Shown here piece by piece: positions 62,101 to 64,000 of a stretch of DNA of 64,000 nt. Both the position numbers and the translations under genes were made by a program. The first letter of the stretch is position 1; every line of letters starts with the position of its first letter. Below the pieces are notes generated by a model. The model did not search any database and was not told where the DNA came from. It worked only from the letters and a program-made list of their open reading frames with translations. This stretch comes from Luscinia megarhynchos. Lineage: Eukaryota > Chordata > Aves > Passeriformes > Turdidae. The stretch is from contig JAPFBE010000003.1 of the NCBI GenBank assembly GCA_034336665.1, forward strand, positions 15,602,360 through 15,666,359, read 5' to 3'.

Positions 62101-64000
62101 AGGAAAAATGTGCTTTCACGCTTAGCATTTGTGCTTATGTGCTTTCATTTAGCATTTGATGTTAGTTCCATGTGTTATAAAGATGAGGCAGCTCTGTTTC
62201 TTGTGTCTTAAGCTCTTTTCTTCTCATTGTAGTACACACTGCAAATTCATAATGAAGCTGGCTGAGAGAGAGAATATAAGCAGTTTAACAGAAAAAACAA
62301 AAATAAGTCAACTTGGTAAGTTATGTTTTCAAGACAGTCTCATCACAATTTTGCATCTTTGCATGTGGTCTTCAAGTAGCTAAAAAGAAAAGATAGTTAC
62401 TTTTAGTTCAATATTTTTGGTATGGAGCAATATAAAGACATAAAAATGCAGCCTTCTGATTTTTGGGGGTGTATGTGATAGAAATAACTTTTGAAAACAT
62501 TTTGATATAAAACTGCCAGCTGCTTTAATAGAGCACACTTTGAAAGGATTAGGTGTAAAATAAGCTGAGAACAAAAATGTCTTGCTGAAATGACAATCTG
62601 AATTGAAAGGGTTGTTAAGTAGCCAAGCTTTCTTAGTGATATTGTGACAGGATAGAATACTGGCTCATACCATTTCTCTCTGTTTTAAAAGCTGTAGCAT
62701 TGCATTTTGGTTTGTTTAAAATTAAAAAAAAAAACAACAAACCAAACCCAAACCAAACCTGAACTTGTCAGGCATTGAACAAAGGTCTGGGGGTATGGCA
62801 ATATTCTGACTGGTCAAGTGTTCTTTTGTTTTTCAAAACTAATTTGAGAACAAACTTCAAAATAAATTATGCAGTACATCCTGTAGTTTAAAGGCATAAT
62901 ACACGTGGTTAAATATTCTACTTAATTGCATCAGCCATTTTTATGCTTAAGGATAATGCTGCTTTGTTATCTCAGATCAGTGCTGCTGTTCATCACTGAA
63001 ATATTGTTCCTTGACTGCTGAAGAATTACAAATTTAGTAAGTATGAATACAAAATTTGACTTGCTTATTTCCTAAATTTCCTAATACATGGCTAGAATCA
63101 ACTTCCATGCTTCAGTGTAATAGCCAGAAAAGACTCCACAAGAAAAAGCTGACAGTCATTTTCCAATGTAGCTCCCTCCTTTCCTCCCTCTTTCCCTTCC
63201 CTCCCTATCCCTTTTTTTAAAGTTTTTTCCATGAAGCTTCTAGCTTTTGTGTTCAACAGCAGCTCACCTTCAGAACAAGCGACAAACGCAGTAGTAATAT
63301 TTGTGGACTTGGTAGTTAACAAGTGCAGCAAAGTAGAATGTAAGAACCCTCTAAATAGTGAAGCATGAAACATCCAATCTGATTTATTTTAAAATATACA
63401 TTATTATTAATTAGTATGTCCATATAATTTATATATATTCTCCTCTATTATAACTTGTTTTCTTCAAAATAGAAGAAGTGTTAAACTTAACATGAATTTT
63501 TGTGCCTTTTTTTCTTTTACAGTACTATACAAGTGCCACCTCATTTTATATGGGTTCCTTCCCCTCATTCTCCGTCTCTCCCTAAAAAGACTTTCTTCAA
63601 ATCTAATTCTATTTCCCCCACTATACTTTCTGCTAAAAAAGGCCCCACAATTAGACCACTGATCGCACCAGTCACAGAACATTATTTTTCTGGAACTCTT
63701 TCCATATCTTCCTTTACAAACCTCATCTCTGAAAATTCTATGTCTTCGACCAGTGTTACCATTACACGTTCCTCTTCTGAGTCTCTTGCTCAACCTACCA
63801 TTCCAACTTTTTCTTCCAAAACTTCCAATAAATCCGTCACTGTTCCCATACCTGCCACAAAATCTGTCACTAATACTGCTTTCTCAATTAAATCTGATGC
63901 TGCACACCTTAACAAGACTTTTACACCACTTTCTCCTTCTGTAGGTTTCACTAAACATCCTTCACTTTCTTCTTCTGAACCTCACAAACTTCCAATTGTA
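35032..64000 (+). CDS. ADGRG2: Adhesion G-protein-coupled receptor G2 (N-terminal half, 14 coding exons, continues past window)
   Basis: Spliced gene assembled by hand from acceptor/donor pairs: 35032-35149, 41693-42310, 52197-52235, 53593-53625, 54773-54805, 55687-55728, 57606-57653, 58221-58288, 59860-59933, 60693-60732, 60853-60887, 62233-62315, 62976-63036 and 63523-64000. The phases fit at all thirteen junctions and the sum is 1,770 nt (590 codons) with no stop. Order: signal segment (about 1-39), pentraxin-like domain (40-245), Ser/Thr stalk (246-310), Cys-rich N-glycosylated module (about 295-430), mucin-like region (431 onward). ADGRG2 is an orphan-type adhesion receptor at the cell surface, best known from male excurrent-duct epithelium. 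I assign it from the first exon (VGR motif, then hydrophobic segment), the C-x5-C-N-x-S motif, the SE-x-NKTL motif and the CCCS cluster, which match my memory of mammalian ADGRG2. The pentraxin exon also resembles ADGRG4, the main alternative. GAIN, GPS and transmembrane exons lie outside. Confidence 0.92.
38621..38638 (+). repeat. T18 homopolymer
   Basis: Eighteen consecutive T bases in the ADGRG2 intron before the pentraxin exon. No element recognised around it. Confidence 0.9.
40050..41440 (+). mobile_element. CR1 LINE copy, internally deleted, plus orientation
   Basis: Recognisable CR1 second-ORF and 3' sequence. The upstream part matches the endonuclease-to-RT linker ([12 protein letters not shown], then QEDYKDALR...KIRRAKTQL), with several stops and frameshifts. 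After about 40,680 the sequence jumps to the region after the reverse transcriptase core (FYKAKCQVL). It then continues through the usual 3' part ([26 protein letters not shown]-like block) to the typical tail GTTGGACTCGATGATCCTGG...GATTCTAC at about 41,376-41,437. Most of the RT domain is missing, so the copy is dead. It was recognised from memory of avian CR1, not by a search, and its 5' limit is approximate. Confidence 0.88.
41693..42310 (+). CDS. ADGRG2: ADGRG2 exon encoding a pentraxin/laminin-G-like domain
   Basis: Acceptor TTCTTTATTTAG, donor TGTG|GTAAGT, length 618 nt (206 codons), phase 1 at both ends. The domain (residues 40-245) starts [13 protein letters not shown], has a [11 protein letters not shown] segment typical of the ADGRG4/ADGRG6 pentraxin fold, and has paired cysteines in FLVCVHL and NQICIQW, the positions of the conserved pentraxin disulfide. 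The classical pentraxin signature (H-x-C-x-S/T-W-x-S/T) is degenerate: [20 protein letters not shown] strand and a terminal EDW...SLPC close the fold. N-glycosylation sequons include NAS, NGT, NIT and NTT. The likely role is extracellular ligand or matrix binding. Because both ends are phase 1, skipping it would keep frame and leave a mammal-like ADGRG2 N-terminus. Confidence 0.9.
42311..52196 (+). other. ADGRG2: Large ADGRG2 intron between pentraxin exon and the first stalk mini-exon
   Basis: About 9.9 kb. Apart from the antisense ERVL relic (about 50,430-51,770) it is anonymous AT-rich DNA. GC-richer patches at about 42,430-42,840 and 46,980-47,720 have no recognised content. I looked for extra phase-1 mini-exons and found none convincing; one splice-like candidate at about 47,217-47,268 hits a stop in the required frame. 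Confidence 0.7.
50430..51770 (-). mobile_element. Decayed ERVL-class endogenous retrovirus fragment (integrase region and downstream), antisense in intron
   Basis: On the minus strand, broken frames resemble avian ERVL pol near the integrase. The clearest patch reads [11 protein letters not shown] (about 51,361-51,397). Upstream, at about 51,600-51,740, are remnants of the zinc-finger and core region, and a 72-residue frame (50,571-50,789) matches the typical downstream end of pol. Stops and frameshifts fall between every patch, so nothing here is functional. No flanking LTR was recognised. The family call is from memory of protein patterns; orientation is opposite to ADGRG2, as is common for tolerated intronic insertions. 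Confidence 0.72.
52197..52235 (+). CDS. ADGRG2: ADGRG2 stalk mini-exon 1 (39 nt)
   Basis: Acceptor TTATTTTGCAG, donor AACAG|GTATGT. Adds 13 codons reading [13 protein letters not shown], phase 1 to phase 1. Rich in Thr, as expected for an O-glycosylated stalk between the pentraxin domain and the Cys-rich module. Too short for ordinary ORF finding; supported by splice signals, phase and composition. Confidence 0.78.
53593..53625 (+). CDS. ADGRG2: ADGRG2 stalk mini-exon 2 (33 nt)
   Basis: Acceptor AAAATTCACAG after a T-rich tract, donor TTTTG|GTAAGT. Eleven codons reading [11 protein letters not shown], phase 1 to phase 1. Acidic then Thr-rich stalk sequence that can be skipped without a frameshift. 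Confidence 0.78.
54773..54805 (+). CDS. ADGRG2: ADGRG2 stalk mini-exon 3 (33 nt; alternative acceptor 30 nt upstream)
   Basis: Acceptor TTTTTCTATTTCAG, donor TACAG|GTGAGA. Eleven codons reading [11 protein letters not shown], phase 1 to phase 1. A second acceptor, TTTTTTTTATAG, ends at 54,742 after a stronger pyrimidine run. Using it would add exactly 30 nt (54,743-54,772), reading [10 protein letters not shown], in frame, without a stop and with an NFS sequon. Which form is used cannot be told from sequence. Confidence 0.75.
55687..55728 (+). CDS. ADGRG2: ADGRG2 stalk mini-exon 4 (42 nt)
   Basis: Acceptor CTATAAACAG (weak pyrimidine tract), donor CACCAG|GTAAGA. Fourteen codons reading [14 protein letters not shown], phase 1 to phase 1. 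Thr/Ser/Tyr-rich stalk sequence. The weak acceptor suggests variable inclusion. Confidence 0.76.
56631..56690 (-). mobile_element. CR1 LINE 3' tail remnant, minus orientation
   Basis: GAGTCATGGAATTGTTATGG, then TTGGAAAAGACCTCTAAGAT and AAGCAAATCCAAGC, is the CR1 terminal segment in reverse with a few substitutions. About 60 bp remain, in the intron between mini-exons 4 and 5. Confidence 0.82.
57606..57653 (+). CDS. ADGRG2: ADGRG2 mini-exon 5 (48 nt), start of the Cys-rich module, NAGNAG acceptor
   Basis: Donor ATTCAG|GTTAGT. The acceptor is tandem, CTGTAGCAG: exon starts at 57,606 or 57,609 are both in frame and differ by one alanine. It reads [16 protein letters not shown] (16 codons), with two cysteines and two N-glycosylation sequons (NVT, NYS). 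The C-N-x-S/T-x-x-C-N-x-S pattern matches, as I recall it, the start of the conserved ectodomain segment in mammalian ADGRG2. Confidence 0.85.
58221..58288 (+). CDS. ADGRG2: ADGRG2 ectodomain exon (68 nt)
   Basis: Acceptor CTTTTGGTTTTAG, donor AAATA|GTAAGT. Twenty-three codons including the split one, beginning [14 protein letters not shown]; phase 1 to phase 0. The VFYVGKV start resembles a beta-strand directly after CNYS, as in mammalian ADGRG2. One sequon (NAS). From here the exons are no longer symmetric, so skipping single exons would shift the frame. Confidence 0.85.
59860..59933 (+). CDS. ADGRG2: ADGRG2 ectodomain exon (74 nt)
   Basis: Acceptor is a T tract plus GTAACAG, donor CTGAG|GTAAGT; phase 0 to phase 2. 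Begins [16 protein letters not shown] and ends near PQEL. Contains the sequon NIT. Little else is recognisable. Position and phase link the preceding strand-like exon to the conserved NKTL-bearing exon. Confidence 0.82.
60693..60732 (+). CDS. ADGRG2: ADGRG2 ectodomain exon with SEFNKTL motif (40 nt)
   Basis: Acceptor TTTTATTTTAAAG, donor GTGAG|GTAAGA; phase 2 to phase 0. Reads [14 protein letters not shown], counting the split first codon. The motif SE-x-NKTL followed a few residues later by SE is, by recall, a conserved landmark of mammalian ADGRG2, and NKT is a likely glycosylation site. Confidence 0.86.
60853..60887 (+). CDS. ADGRG2: ADGRG2 ectodomain exon (35 nt)
   Basis: Acceptor ATTGTCATTACAG, donor CAGAG|GTTTGT (weaker than the others); phase 0 to phase 2. 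Reads [11 protein letters not shown] plus a split codon. The cysteine followed by A-E-N-Q and then S-T in the next exon fits the mammalian pattern C-A-x-A-E-x-Q-S-T as I recall it. Confidence 0.83.
62233..62315 (+). CDS. ADGRG2: ADGRG2 ectodomain exon (83 nt)
   Basis: Acceptor TTCTCATTGTAG, donor ACTTG|GTAAGT; phase 2 to phase 1. With the split codon it begins [17 protein letters not shown] and ends near TKISQL. The C-x-F-x-M/I-K-L strand is another shared landmark with mammalian ADGRG2. Sequon NIS. Confidence 0.86.
62976..63036 (+). CDS. ADGRG2: ADGRG2 ectodomain exon with CCC cluster (61 nt)
   Basis: Acceptor TTGTTATCTCAG, donor ATTTA|GTAAGT; phase 1 to phase 2. Reads [20 protein letters not shown], then a split Tyr codon completed by the next exon. 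Three consecutive cysteines followed by S, a further Cys and an EEL motif match the H/Q-CCCS...C...EEL element recalled from mammalian ADGRG2. This is the strongest short signature for the gene. Confidence 0.9.
63523..64000 (+). CDS. ADGRG2: ADGRG2 mucin-like Ser/Thr/Pro-rich exon (5' part, runs off the window)
   Basis: Acceptor TTTTTTTCTTTTACAG. The first base completes the preceding Tyr codon, then 159 codons stay open to the last base. Composition is dominated by Ser, Thr, Pro and Lys, with NKS, NKT and other sequons, as for a heavily O-glycosylated spacer before the GAIN domain. The codons are unusually T-ending (TCT, ACT, CCT). A shifted frame from 63,753 gives an unrelated Leu/Pro-rich open frame; it and the minus-strand frame 63,464-63,793 are shadows. 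No donor is reached. Confidence 0.88.

Larger units (their letters stand above)
52236..63522 (+). other. ADGRG2: Introns among the ADGRG2 stalk and ectodomain exons
   Basis: Intron sizes range from about 0.1 kb (60,733-60,852) to about 1.9 kb (55,729-57,605). They are AT-rich and mostly featureless. Items seen: a CR1 tail at 56,631-56,690, T runs before the acceptors at 53,592 and 59,859, and an A-rich run with CAAAC-type repeats near 62,725-62,755. Additional skipped mini-exons cannot be excluded. Confidence 0.7.

Noticed and set aside
35032..64000. Assignment to ADGRG4 (GPR112) instead of ADGRG2
   Set aside because: The pentraxin exon alone would suggest ADGRG4. The first-exon VGR pattern, CNYS, SEFNKTL and CCCS motifs fit ADGRG2 as I recall it. 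Synteny beyond the window would settle this.
1..64000. CRISPR arrays, bacterial operons or other prokaryotic systems
   Set aside because: Tandem repeats here have no spacer structure, and the sequence is plainly vertebrate.

Overview
The window is vertebrate nuclear DNA, almost certainly from a bird. It holds CR1 LINE copies in both orientations, an avian-type LTR-like repeat, a decayed ERVL-class endogenous retrovirus fragment, AT-rich non-coding DNA, and one long intron-rich gene. There is no operon, no dense coding, and I found no tRNA or rRNA gene.

Layout. Positions 1 to about 23,300 look intergenic: no convincing exon, a perfect 206-bp (GAGAA)n tract (7,814-8,019), a 1-kb CATCA-type minisatellite (9,142-10,165), an LTR-like repeat (about 14,160-15,067), a CR1 tail (about 19,095-19,340) and a compound microsatellite (21,126-21,210). 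A CpG island follows at about 23,330-24,520. It carries two good plus-strand splice donors and a six-copy minisatellite of about 64 bp, and is the probable promoter and untranslated first exon of the gene downstream.

The gene runs on the plus strand to the window end and continues beyond it. I assembled fourteen coding exons (35,032-64,000) from splice sites; every junction keeps phase and the total is exactly 590 codons without a stop. The product is an adhesion GPCR of the ADGRG2 (GPR64/HE6) type, N-terminal half only: an N-terminal hydrophobic signal segment, a pentraxin/laminin-G-like domain on one 618-nt exon, a Ser/Thr-rich stalk from five mini-exons of 33-48 nt, a Cys-rich glycosylated module over seven exons with a CCC cluster, then the start of a long mucin-like Ser/Thr/Pro-rich exon. 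The GAIN domain, GPS and seven-helix domain must lie beyond 64,000. As I recall them, mammalian ADGRG2 proteins share the first exon and the Cys-rich module but lack the pentraxin domain, which paralogues ADGRG4 and ADGRG6 have. The pentraxin exon here therefore looks like a retained ancestral feature and is the most interesting point.

Introns carry CR1 (about 40,050-41,440, internally deleted), an antisense ERVL integrase-region relic (about 50,430-51,770), small CR1 tails and homopolymer runs. I found no new defence, mobile or RNA system. The interest lies in the domain make-up and splicing options of the receptor and in the tandem repeats near its promoter.
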